From positions 2,046,001-2,110,000 of the forward strand of contig CAWFFZ010000008.1 in assembly GCA_963815295.1 (NCBI GenBank): DNA of 64,000 nt, given 5' to 3'. Under the pieces are notes generated by a model, which was not told the DNA's origin, searched no databases, and worked only from the letters and a program-made list of their open reading frames with translations. Shown here piece after piece: positions 34,259 to 44,927 of the stretch; within the stretch, counting starts at the first letter, position 1, and every line of letters begins with the position of its first letter. The DNA comes from JACDHG01 sp963815295 (GTDB taxonomy: Bacteria; Actinomycetota; Actinomycetes; Propionibacteriales; Nocardioidaceae). The position numbers and the translations under genes are program-made.

Positions 34259-34915
34259 TCATGCCTCCTTCGAGGTACTTCTGAGGAGCTCGGCCATGGC
34301 TGTGCGCTCGATCCAGTTGGCGTACTCGAAGCGCGTCCAGCCGTGCTCGTGCACGAGCGTGCGGTGGACGGAAGGGTCCATGAGCACCAACGTGGCGGCC
34401 ACAGCGCGGTCGGTGGTGAGATTCGGTCGCAGCCCGCCGATTGCCGCGAGACGGTCCACGATGAATGCTGCGCCCCCGAGCCGGTTGCGTTCGGACTCTG
34501 CGTGCACCGCGGCGGCTTCCAGGTCGACATCCGCGGCCACGACGAGTACCTCGGCCAGTGGCGCCGCCCGCTCCTCCAGCTCTGCAACGAACTGCGCCCA
34601 GCGGGCGACTAAAGCGCGGGGATCGGTCAGTCGTTCCATCTCCGCGATGACCGGTCGCTCGGACATCGGCACTGGCTCGTCGTCACCGACCAGGGCCCAG
34701 TCCAAGGCGAGCTTCAGGAGGGCCGCCTTCCCGCCGACCGAGGTGAACACCGTCCTGCGGCTCACCTCAGCACGGGCGGCAACGGCGTCGATGGTCGTTC
34801 GCGACCACCCGACCTCGACGAAGAGGTCGCGAGCGGCACTGACGACCGCCCGCTTCGTCGCCCGGGCCTGCTCCTCCCGAAGCGTCGACCGGTACGGGCG
34901 GTGTGGTCGGGGCAT
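34259..34915 (-). CDS. TetR-family regulator
   Basis: A 218-residue TetR protein. The helix-turn-helix lies in TTIDAVAARAEVSRRTVFTS, followed by VGGKAALLKLAL. ATG 34915 has GGGAG upstream. It is divergent from the flavin monooxygenase, and a palindrome in the shared gap is its probable operator. The pairing suggests it represses that gene and responds to the oxygenase's substrate. Confidence 0.8.
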   Translation of the reverse strand: MPRPHRPYRSTLREEQARATKRAVVSAARDLFVEVGWSRTTIDAVAARAEVSRRTVFTSVGGKAALLKLALDWALVGDDEPVPMSERPVIAEMERLTDPRALVARWAQFVAELEERAAPLAEVLVVAADVDLEAAAVHAESERNRLGGAAFIVDRLAAIGGLRPNLTTDRAVAATLVLMDPSVHRTLVHEHGWTRFEYANWIERTAMAELLRSTSKEA

Positions 34916-34944
34916 CTTGACGGCTCCCTCTTTTGAAGGCACTA

Positions 34945-34961
34945 TGAGTGCAATCAACTCA
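34945..34961. promoter_or_regulatory. Palindrome, probable TetR operator
   Basis: TGAGTGCAATCAACTCA, 5-bp perfect arms TGAGT/ACTCA with 7 bases between, in the 70-bp gap between the divergent TetR and flavoprotein genes. It lies just upstream of a -10-like TATACC (34969-34974). Confidence 0.5.
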
Positions 34962-34985
34962 CCGTCAGTATACCTGAGGACAGCC

Positions 34986-36302
34986 ATGAGGACACTCATC
35001 GTGGGATCCGGCCCGACGGGGCTCCTTCTCGGCTCCGCGCTCGCGCGTCGTGGTCACGAGGTCACGTCGGTGGACCGGGATCCCGGCCCCAGGGGAGACG
35101 CCTGGGCCCGTCGCGGCGTCATGCAGTTCGAGCATGCGCACGGCTTCCGACCCCAGGTGCCGACGACCCTCCAGGCGGAATGGCCGGAGGCCCACGACTG
35201 CTGGCAATCCCTCGGCGCGCGGCCCGTCGAGGTGTCGGACCCCGTCGGGTCGCGCCAGGTGATGGGGATGCTCTCGCGCCGGTCGACCTTTGAGCGTGCG
35301 CTTCGCCTCACCGCCGAGAAGCAGCCGGGGCTCAACCTGCGCACCGGCCACGTCGACGGACTCGTTCTCGACGGCGGCCGAGTCAGCGGCGCCCGGATCG
35401 ACGGGTCCGTCGTCGAGGCTGACCTCGTCGTGGACGCCTCAGGTCGAGCAGGGCGCCTCAGTAGGTCGAGACCGCAGGACGGCAACCCAGAGCTCGACGG
35501 CGACTGTGGCCTCGCGTACGTCGACCGCACCTACCGGCTGCGCGTCGGAGCCGAGCCCGGGCCGCTGGTGAGCCCCATTGCCTATATCGCCGACTTTGAC
35601 GGCTACCAGTGCCTGGTCTTCCTGCACGAGTCCGGCCACTTCTCCGTGGTGCTCGTGCGCCCCACCGCGGATTCTGCACTCAAGGCGCTGCGCTTCGAGG
35701 CCGCCTTCGAGGCCGCGTGCCAAGCCATCCCGGCGCTCGCGGAGTGGACCGAACCTGCCCGCGCACAGCCGACCTCGGGGGTGCTCGTCGGCGGAGCGCT
35801 GCGCAATGTCTACCGGCGACAGGCCGGCACACCGGGACTGGTCGCGGTCGGGGACTCGGTGGCAACGACGACCCCGACGCGAGGACGCGGGATCGCGATG
35901 GCCTACATGCAGGTGACCGCGCTGCTGGGATTCCTGGACGCGGGCGAAGACCCCTCCACCGTGGCCGAGCCGTTCGGCGCCTGGTGCGACCGCGACATCG
36001 AACCCTGGGTAGCCGATCACATTGCGATCGACGGCGGGATGGTCAGGCGCTGGCAGGGCGAGGCGCTCGACCTGAGCGGCCCGCTGACCTCTGACCTCAT
36101 CGCCGCGGCGGTCGAGGCCGACCCCCGAATCGGCCAGCATGCCGCGGGCTACTTCGCGATGACCGCGATGCCCGAGTCGCTGAGGCCGGCCGAGCCGTGG
36201 GCACGGGCGGTCTACCAGGACGGCTGGCGACCGGCGTACGCACCCGGACCGACGCGCGACGAGCTCGTCGACGTCATCCGTACGGCGGTGCCCGCGGAGT
36301 GA
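34986..36302 (+). CDS. FAD-dependent monooxygenase
   Basis: A 438-residue flavoprotein. GSGPTGLLLGSALARRGHEV (about 7-26) is the FAD-binding GxGxxG motif, and VAVGDSVATTTPTRGRGIAM (about 290-310) is the second FAD contact (GD motif). It resembles group A/tryptophan-halogenase-like monooxygenases. ATG 34986 has GAGG upstream; a much longer in-frame extension upstream is not coding. Regulated, by position, by the divergent TetR. Substrate unknown. Confidence 0.78.
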   Translation: MRTLIVGSGPTGLLLGSALARRGHEVTSVDRDPGPRGDAWARRGVMQFEHAHGFRPQVPTTLQAEWPEAHDCWQSLGARPVEVSDPVGSRQVMGMLSRRSTFERALRLTAEKQPGLNLRTGHVDGLVLDGGRVSGARIDGSVVEADLVVDASGRAGRLSRSRPQDGNPELDGDCGLAYVDRTYRLRVGAEPGPLVSPIAYIADFDGYQCLVFLHESGHFSVVLVRPTADSALKALRFEAAFEAACQAIPALAEWTEPARAQPTSGVLVGGALRNVYRRQAGTPGLVAVGDSVATTTPTRGRGIAMAYMQVTALLGFLDAGEDPSTVAEPFGAWCDRDIEPWVADHIAIDGGMVRRWQGEALDLSGPLTSDLIAAAVEADPRIGQHAAGYFAMTAMPESLRPAEPWARAVYQDGWRPAYAPGPTRDELVDVIRTAVPAE

Positions 36303-36326
36303 CTTGACTTTATCCGCGAAAGCACG

Positions 36327-37322
36327 TCATACCGAGAGGGCGTCGAGGACGGCGGCAAGCAGATTCGGTGTCGGCAGGGTGCGCAACCCCTCGTCGATCT
36401 CGAGCTCGGCCCAGTTGCGGTCGCGTGGAAGAGCCGTCGGGTCGAGAGCGACGCGCACCTGGAGGATGAGGAAGTTCAGCTGGCTGGCGATCAGCAGCGT
36501 GAAGTCGGCCGCCGAGCGCAGTCGTGCCGGCCCGCCTGCTTCTACGTAGGACCGGTACGCCCGCCGCATCGAGGCGAGGTCGGGTTCGCCATCGTGGAAG
36601 CAGGCTACGAGGGTGCGGGCCAGCTCCCGCGCCGGTTCCGCGGGCCCGAGGTCGTCCCAGTCCACGACCACCAGCTCGCCGAATCCGTCGATGAGCAGGT
36701 TCCCGGGGTGCAGGTCGCGGTGGCACAGCCGCATCGCGGCGGGGTCGGCCGGAGAGAGGGTGGCGTGTAGGGAGGGCAGGCCGTCCGCCGCGGCGGCCAG
36801 CCGCGGGGCCCACGACGTGCCTGCTTCTGTGGCTGCCGCCACTAGCGGTCTCCAACCGTCCCGGTCCGGTGGCACCTCATACCAGCGGTCAGGTGGTGCA
36901 CCCCCCGGCTCCCGGTCCGCGGCTGGAGCGCACTGGTGCAGACGGGCGAGGAGAACGCCGAGCGGCCCTGCGGCGGCGGCGAGGTCGGCGGGCTGCAGGT
37001 CGACCCAGTCGTAGAGCCGCAGCCACCCGCCGTTCGGGAGTGGCACGACGTACCGGCCGTTCCGATCGGGATGGCTCGCCGGCAGCCGGACTCCCGCCGC
37101 GGCGGCCCGCTGCGCGAAGGCGACCTCGGCCTCCACCTCAGCCCGGGTGGAAGGCGTACCCGCGAACACCTGCTTGAGGGCGTACACCTGATGCCCGGCC
37201 ACCAACCGCCACACCTGGCCCAGTGCGCCCCGGGCGCCGGGCGTGATCGAGACGTCCCCGTCCCCGAGGTCAAACGCCTCCTGCGCCCAGGTGACCAAGT
37301 CGGTCTGCACGCGGTCCATCAT
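36327..37322 (-). CDS. Aminoglycoside-phosphotransferase-fold kinase
   Basis: A 331-residue protein of the APH/choline-kinase/homoserine-kinase-II fold. The catalytic loop is LCHRDLHPGNLLID and the metal site is VVDWDDLGPAEPA. The ATP lysine is probably in VYALKQVFAG. It is a small-molecule kinase whose substrate cannot be told; resistance is only one possibility. It converges with the flavoprotein gene. The start is the first of two adjacent ATGs at 37322. Confidence 0.72.
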   Translation of the reverse strand: MMDRVQTDLVTWAQEAFDLGDGDVSITPGARGALGQVWRLVAGHQVYALKQVFAGTPSTRAEVEAEVAFAQRAAAAGVRLPASHPDRNGRYVVPLPNGGWLRLYDWVDLQPADLAAAAGPLGVLLARLHQCAPAADREPGGAPPDRWYEVPPDRDGWRPLVAAATEAGTSWAPRLAAAADGLPSLHATLSPADPAAMRLCHRDLHPGNLLIDGFGELVVVDWDDLGPAEPARELARTLVACFHDGEPDLASMRRAYRSYVEAGGPARLRSAADFTLLIASQLNFLILQVRVALDPTALPRDRNWAELEIDEGLRTLPTPNLLAAVLDALSV

Positions 37323-37535
37323 CGGTGATGTGGGCGAGTTGGCGCTTACCTGCTTCTTATCGCCGCTATTGACGCAATCATCGTTCCGCCGCCCAACGCA
37401 GTAGCCGCGCTTGGAGGCGAAACGGTCGCCGATCATTCGCTCAGGCCGCAGCCAGGGTGAGTGACTGACGAGCGGGGATCCTCGGTAACTGGTCTGCTGA
37501 CACCAGCGTGCCACTCCCCTGCTTGCGGCGGGCGT

Positions 37536-38030
37536 CTACACAGGGTCACGAAGCGTGGCGACTTCTGGACGCATCCTCGTAAGCATCTCGCCACCGAGCA
37601 TCTCGCTGAAGACGTCTCTGCACCTCAGGCCATCACCGTCAGGAGTGCGCAGGTTGCGGACATCCAAGGCGTACTTCACCTTGAACTCGTATTCCATGTC
37701 CCGATACGGCCCCGTCAGCCACGCGTGAAGCGCCTCCGATGCCAGCAAGAGCAGCCGTCTGTAGCTGTCGTCGCGAGCCTTGACGCGCTCGTTCAGTACC
37801 GGAAACATCTGTTGGTCGCCCTGCTCCTCCATGTACACCAACCAATCCCGCCACGCGTTCACGGCCAGCAGGAATGCTTCTATCGCAGCGAGCTTCCGCT
37901 CCTCGGCTTTTTCGATTAGGCCGGCACGCACGCGCATGCCTTCCACATTGCGAGTCGAAATGGCCGTGAGCAGACCTCCGACAAATGCGGAAACAAGGCC
38001 GACCCCTGCTGCAAGTACCCCAGCGTCCAT
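37536..38030 (-). CDS. Hypothetical protein with one N-terminal membrane helix
   Basis: A 164-residue protein. LAAGVGLVSAFVGGLLTAIS is a membrane helix, followed by a long helical cytoplasmic-type region rich in Glu, Arg and Leu (GLIEKAEERKLAAIEAFLLA, VKARDDSYRRLLLLASEA). No domain recognised. It stands alone between 213-bp and 242-bp gaps in which I see no gene, and lies inside the stretch bracketed by the radical-SAM 3'-end repeats. Confidence 0.5.
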   Translation of the reverse strand: MDAGVLAAGVGLVSAFVGGLLTAISTRNVEGMRVRAGLIEKAEERKLAAIEAFLLAVNAWRDWLVYMEEQGDQQMFPVLNERVKARDDSYRRLLLLASEALHAWLTGPYRDMEYEFKVKYALDVRNLRTPDGDGLRCRDVFSEMLGGEMLTRMRPEVATLRDPV

Positions 38031-38272
38031 CTTGAGCCCCCGTTCTTGGTACCGGGCCGGGCTGAGTCCAGAACGTTTCTGGGCGAACGATTCGTTGACT
38101 GTACCGGGTCAACTGCGGCTTTCGCCGGTTCGTCAGCCGCGCTCGCAATCTCCGCGCGAAGTGGCCTCGGTATTCGCCAGTGTCAGTGGGAGTGTCGCCA
38201 ATCCTGGCTGGACCGGGGATCGCGTTCGGGAGAACGCGGTGGCGCATTAGGCCCTTTGCACACTGGCGCTGG

Positions 38273-39312
38273 TCAGACGGTCGGTGTGAGGTCTGCCGCC
38301 GCACGCGCGATCCGGTCCCGGAGCGCGGCTTTGTCGGCGTCGTCAAGCCAGCATGCTTCGACGCCGTCGAGCGCGATCGCCACCATCTGGTTCCAGTCGT
38401 AGCCGAAGGCGCGGGCGACCGTGGCGTACTCCTGGCCAAGTTAACGTCGCTGAGCGCCGGGTCATCGGTGTTCACGGTGGCCAGCAGCCCCGCTTCACGC
38501 ATCCGTGGGTAGACGTGGTCCTCGATCCGGTCGAAACAGTTGGCGATGACCACGTTGGACGTCGGGCAGATGGTGATCGGAAACCGCTCCCCGGCCAGTC
38601 GCGACGTGAGCTCGTGATCAGTGAGCGCCGGGAACGCATGGTCGATCCGCTCGAGTCCCAGAATCGCGAGGCATGCGGCGATGTCGGCAGCCGTGGAGTT
38701 CTCGCCCTGGTGGCCGGTCAGCCTGAGACCGGCGGCGCGCGCCGCCTGGTAACCGGGAAGGAACGTGGTGGAGTCGATCCCCAGCTCGGTGGAGTCCATG
38801 CCCACGCCGATCACCCGGTCAGTGCCCGCGGCGCCGGCGCGCCGCAACGCAACCAACTCCTCGACGAAAGCGAGCCCGGCCACCGGGCCGAACGCTCGGT
38901 CCATGTCACCGATCAGCAGGCAGGTCGTGTCCGCCTCAGCCTCAGCTGCGGCTATACCCTCGTCGAGCCCTGCGAGAATCTCTTCCAAGCTGAGCCCTGC
39001 TGCCAGGTGACGGGCGGGCGTGAAGAAGCACTCCTGATGAACGACACCGTGAGCCGCACTGTCCAAGACCGCCTCGTAGCCCAGCCGGGCCCAGTCAGCA
39101 CGCGTCGCTAGCGTCGACTGCACCAGCCAAAAGATCTCCAGGAAGCTGTCCAGAGAGTCGTAGCGATACAGCTCGGTGGGATCGGTGGTGGGCAGCGGCA
39201 CGCCATTCGAATGTGCCAGGTCGATGACAGTCTGTGGGCGCATCGTGCCTTCGATATGGCAGTGCAACTCGACCTTGGGCAAGGCGTCCAGAGCGGCGCT
39301 GAGCGCTGTCAT
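38273..39312 (-). pseudogene. add: Adenosine deaminase, frameshifted
   Basis: A single adenosine/adenine-deaminase chain spread over two frames. The first, from ATG 39312, has the metal-binding VELHCHIEG, the catalytic GHQGENST and NTDDPALSDVN. At about 38440 the frame is lost. The next frame continues QEYATVARAFGYDWNQMVAI to a TGA at 38273. One missing base (TTG G-CC AG, probably a lost G) restores a 346-residue protein of normal length. All zinc ligands lie before the break. It is either a sequencing error in a short G run or a recent null allele. Confidence 0.75.
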
Positions 39313-39548
39313 CTCGGCATCATCGCAGCGCCACACTCACCCTGACCATGACCCGTTCGAACCCAGGACCCCGCGAGCTTATCGTTGCGTCTTTCCGCCG
39401 CGAATGACGCCGACCAGAGATCCGGCCGCGCGCGGTCATGCTGATGTCAATGTGCAGTCGTGTCCATCGGAGCAGACCACAAAGTGAAAGTCCCCGATCC
39501 GCGGCCAACGTGACATCAGTCCACGCTGCCCGCGACGCGTTGCGCCGG

Positions 39549-41471
<1,923 letters not shown>

Positions 41472-41583
41472 CGACGGAGCACTCCAAACGCGTGAGGGGA
41501 CGCGTCTCAGGCTACGCGCTCACCACGACGACGTGTCAGGGCGGCTCCGGCCTGGAGGCGACGACGCCACCCTGACAACTCGG

Positions 41584-43485
41584 TCAGAGGAGGGTCACGT
41601 CGAGGATGTCGGTGATCTCGCCTTGCGACACCACGGCCACGCGGTCGTCGTCGAGCGGGAGGACGCGGGCGTCGCCACCCCAGCCATCGAGCTCTATCGA
41701 GGTGACGAGATCGAGACCACCCTGGGCGCTCACGCGGGCGACGGCCACGTCGTTGCCGCCGCGACTGCCGCTGACCGGGATGAAGGCGAGCCGTTGCTCG
41801 GGTAGGTAGGTGAACGCTCGGGAGTCTTGCTCGACCGGACTGGTGGCGTACTTACCGAGTCCCAGGGTTGCAACTCTGTCCACGTCGGCGATGTCGGCGA
41901 TGTCGAAGGTCGAGAGCTGTGCACCGCGCTGCCCACCGAAGACCGTGGCGTCCTGGCCGACCCCGAGCACCATGTCACCCCCGAGCGGATGCAGATACTC
42001 CGAGAAGCCGGGGATCTTCAGCTCGCCGGTCACGGCTGGCTTGGTCGGATCTGTGAGGTCGACGGTGTAGAGCGGGTCGACCTGCCGGAACGTGACGACG
42101 ATGGCCACGTCGTCGAACCACCGCACTGCGTGGACCTGCTCGTCCTCGCCGAGCCCGCCGACTGAGCCGATGATCCGCAGCTTGGCACCGTCCTCTTCGA
42201 GGACGCTGACGACGGTCTCCCTCGGACTCCAAGTTGGACCGACCGTGCTCGCCAGCCTCAGGTTTCCTTCGTGCTCGCTGAAGGCCCAGCGATCCGACAC
42301 GGCACCGTCGACGGTCCCGGAGGCGACGTACTCCGTCTCCGGCCCGTCGATGGAGAACGCGTGGATGTCGGTGGTTAGGTTCTCGGTGTCGAGGCGTCGT
42401 GTCGGCAGTTCCCGCCACCCCCAGTCCCAGCCCCAGCCAGCGGTGCTGGTCGCGACGTACAGCCTGTCGAGTGCTGCATAGACGAGATCCCCGTCTGCCG
42501 ATACGGCGGTGACGTCGACGACCGCTGCATGCGATGGGTCAAGCGTCATGACCGTGATCGTGCTCGTTGCGGACGACACAGCAGGGTGCCGGACGTCGGT
42601 GCAGTCCAGCAGTGGTTCTTCCTGTGTCCCGTTGCTCACCCAGGTGCCGGGGAGCCAGTCCTGCGCGGTGCTCTCGCGGACGATTTGGCGGTTCCTTGCG
42701 AGGGCCTCTTGAGTGGAGCGGCTGCCCATGGGGTAGACGAAGTCGAAGCTGGGAGTGGATGAGAGCACCACTCGAACGATCCCGGAGTGTTCCCGGGCGG
42801 AGATTATCGAGCCCTCCATCGTGCGGGTGTCTGCAATGAAAGGTCGGGCTGGGTCCGCCATGTCAACGGTTGTCACCGTGGTCCGCGGAAGGACATTCCA
42901 CCGATCGGGTGAGGTGACGCTCCTGTCGTTGAGCATGATCGGCCCGGGGTAGCTGACCGCACCCGGGCTGAGAAGCAGGACCTTGTCTCCGACCAGCAGG
43001 AGTTCGGTCGCACGTTGGCGGTTACTGAGTCCCAGGCGACTCACCTCGACCGGCACGGCGCCCGTGACGTCGTACACGACAAGGTGGCCCTGACGCAGGA
43101 CGACGGCGATCTCGCCGTTCGTCTTCGCGATGTCTGGCTCGTCGACACCTTCCTCCTGCACGTTGGTTCCGGTCGCGCCGTTGTCGACGGCTACATCGGG
43201 CGTCGCATCCGGTAGGCCCCTTAGCGAGCCGGCGGCGGAGTCTTCCATCGCCGCCGGGCCGGCATAGAGGAGCGGAGATTCCATGCCCCACGCGGTGACG
43301 AGCGGCAGGGCCGCGTCGACGTACCACTGGCGCAGCGTCTCGCAGTCCTCGAACGGTTCGAGCTGACGAGCAGCCGCAGCCGTCGGGCTGGCCACCGGGT
43401 TGAGCGCGAGCATTGTCGTCGCCGCGACGGCGCTGCAAAGAATGCCCAGCCCTGCTACTCGTTTGCCTGTGGAACCTGCGCGCAT
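41584..43485 (-). CDS. Secreted beta-propeller protein
   Basis: A 633-residue protein with a signal peptide (VAGLGILCSAVAATTMLAL) and a C-terminal Beta_propel (PF09826-like) domain. Typical stretches are NVQEEGVDEPDIAKTNGEIA, ELLLVGDKVLLLSPG and VRWFDDVAIVVTFRQVDPLY. ATG 43485 has GGGAGG upstream. It is expected at the cell surface. The family occurs in archaea, Firmicutes and actinomycetes and has no established function. It lies between the radical-SAM gene and rodA. Confidence 0.8.
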   Translation of the reverse strand: MRAGSTGKRVAGLGILCSAVAATTMLALNPVASPTAAAARQLEPFEDCETLRQWYVDAALPLVTAWGMESPLLYAGPAAMEDSAAGSLRGLPDATPDVAVDNGATGTNVQEEGVDEPDIAKTNGEIAVVLRQGHLVVYDVTGAVPVEVSRLGLSNRQRATELLLVGDKVLLLSPGAVSYPGPIMLNDRSVTSPDRWNVLPRTTVTTVDMADPARPFIADTRTMEGSIISAREHSGIVRVVLSSTPSFDFVYPMGSRSTQEALARNRQIVRESTAQDWLPGTWVSNGTQEEPLLDCTDVRHPAVSSATSTITVMTLDPSHAAVVDVTAVSADGDLVYAALDRLYVATSTAGWGWDWGWRELPTRRLDTENLTTDIHAFSIDGPETEYVASGTVDGAVSDRWAFSEHEGNLRLASTVGPTWSPRETVVSVLEEDGAKLRIIGSVGGLGEDEQVHAVRWFDDVAIVVTFRQVDPLYTVDLTDPTKPAVTGELKIPGFSEYLHPLGGDMVLGVGQDATVFGGQRGAQLSTFDIADIADVDRVATLGLGKYATSPVEQDSRAFTYLPEQRLAFIPVSGSRGGNDVAVARVSAQGGLDLVTSIELDGWGGDARVLPLDDDRVAVVSQGEITDILDVTLL

Positions 43486-43617
43486 GGTGATCCTCCCGGA
43501 GGTGCTTGATGGGGGTATGACGCGCCATCGAGCAGACCGGTTCCACTGGTGGCCACGGCAGCCCGCAAGACACCGGCCTTCTGAGGTCCCCAAGGCAGAT
43601 GCACTGTCCACGAGGCA

Positions 43618-43663
43618 CGTTTGCCTTGTTCACAAGGAACCTGCCTTGTGAACAAGGCAAACG
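43618..43663. terminator. Perfect 20-bp inverted repeat, probable bidirectional hairpin
   Basis: Arms 43618-43637 and 43644-43663 are exact inverted complements (CGTTTGCCTTGTTCACAAGG and its complement) around AACCTG. It lies 26 bases past the rodA stop and 133 bases before the beta-propeller start. The position suits termination of the minus-strand shape cluster, but there is no T tract. Confidence 0.55.
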
Positions 43664-43688
43664 CGGTCAGGGAAAGCGGAAAGGCCGG

Positions 43689-44927
43689 TCAGAAGCGGCG
43701 GGAGCGGGCCACTCGGCCGCGCAGGACGACCCCGATGCCGAGTGCACGCTCGGTCCGCAGGTGAATGTTCAGCAGCAGCCCGACCGCCATCAGTGAGGCG
43801 AACATCGAGGTGCCGCCGTAGGACACCAGCGGCAGCGGGACTCCGGTGACCGGCATGATGCCCAAGCACATACCGATGTTCTGAAACGCCTGGAAGCCGA
43901 ACCAGCAGACGATCCCGCCACCGGCCAGCCGGCCGAACATGTCGTCGGCCTTCGCGGCGATCCGGGCGGCCCGCCAGAGCAACGCCAGCAGCAGCGCGAT
44001 CAAGATGCCCGCCCCGATCAGGCCCAGCTCCTCCCCAGCAACAGTGAAGATGAAGTCGGTGTGCTGCTCCGGCACGAACCCCGACTGCGTCTGGGAGCCG
44101 TCGAACAACCCCTGCCCGAACAACCCGCCGTTGCCGATCGCAATCCGCGCCTGGATCGTGTTGTAACCCGCACCGCGCGGATCGAGGCCGGGATCAACGA
44201 ACGCCCCGAACCGGTCCAGCTGATACCCCGCGACCATCCCCATCCTGATGGCTGCCACGACGGCGGCGACCGCGCCCACCAACAAGGTGATCAACCACCG
44301 TTTCGGGGTGCCAGCGACCGCCAGCAGCCCGAAGACGGTGGCGCTCAGGACGAGCATCGTGCCGAGGTCGGGCTGGGCCATGATCAGCGCGGCGGGTATG
44401 GCTGCGATCAGCAACGCCCCGATCACGTCGGTGGTCCGAAGTTTGTGGCTGTGTCGCCGGAGCTCGGTCTTCTCGGCCAGCAGCAACGCCATCCCCGCGA
44501 CGACGCCGAGCTTCGCGAACTCGGCAGGCTGGATCGACATCCCACCGACGAGGATCCACGACCGCGACCCGTTGATGATGGCGCCGAGCGGTGACAGCAC
44601 CAGCACTAGGCCGACGATGGCGCCGAGATACACGACCGGTGCCCACGTGCGCACCCAGCGGTGGTCCGTGGCGGCGATCAAGAACGCGAGCCCGAGACCG
44701 ATCGCGACGTTCGTCGCATGCCTTCTGACGTATGCCGTCGAGTCGCCACCGGTGAGAGCGTCGTTACTGGCGGTCGACGACCAGACCAGCACCGAGCCAA
44801 CCGCGAGCAATGCCGCGACGGTGAGCACGAGCATCCAGTCCATCCGCTGCCACAAGGTGCGGGTGTCGGTGACATTGACCCTGCGAGTGCTGCGGGTCGT
44901 CGCGACGGCGGCCGTCATCACCATCAC
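43689..44927 (-). CDS. rodA: Rod-shape SEDS protein RodA
   Basis: A 412-residue SEDS peptidoglycan polymerase with about ten helices. Conserved stretches are GSRSWILVGGMSIQPAEFAK, QPDLGTMLVL and the catalytic-loop region IGNGGLFGQGLFDGSQTQ, then PEQHTDFIF. It pairs with PBP2 encoded directly upstream (GTGA overlap), which makes it RodA rather than FtsW. Confidence 0.93.
   Translation of the reverse strand: MMVMTAAVATTRSTRRVNVTDTRTLWQRMDWMLVLTVAALLAVGSVLVWSSTASNDALTGGDSTAYVRRHATNVAIGLGLAFLIAATDHRWVRTWAPVVYLGAIVGLVLVLSPLGAIINGSRSWILVGGMSIQPAEFAKLGVVAGMALLLAEKTELRRHSHKLRTTDVIGALLIAAIPAALIMAQPDLGTMLVLSATVFGLLAVAGTPKRWLITLLVGAVAAVVAAIRMGMVAGYQLDRFGAFVDPGLDPRGAGYNTIQARIAIGNGGLFGQGLFDGSQTQSGFVPEQHTDFIFTVAGEELGLIGAGILIALLLALLWRAARIAAKADDMFGRLAGGGIVCWFGFQAFQNIGMCLGIMPVTGVPLPLVSYGGTSMFASLMAVGLLLNIHLRTERALGIGVVLRGRVARSRRF

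Noticed and set aside
33939..34985. Upstream in-frame extension of the flavoprotein gene to 787 codons
   Set aside because: The added 349 codons run antisense to PhoX and TetR and across a palindromic operator; the FAD motif begins only seven residues after ATG 34986.
36327..37322. Calling the APH-fold protein an aminoglycoside-resistance gene
   Set aside because: The fold is shared with many metabolic kinases, and there are no specific substrate residues or resistance context.
37323..37535. A hidden small gene in the gap
   Set aside because: Frames here are short, lack ribosome sites and show no conserved pattern.
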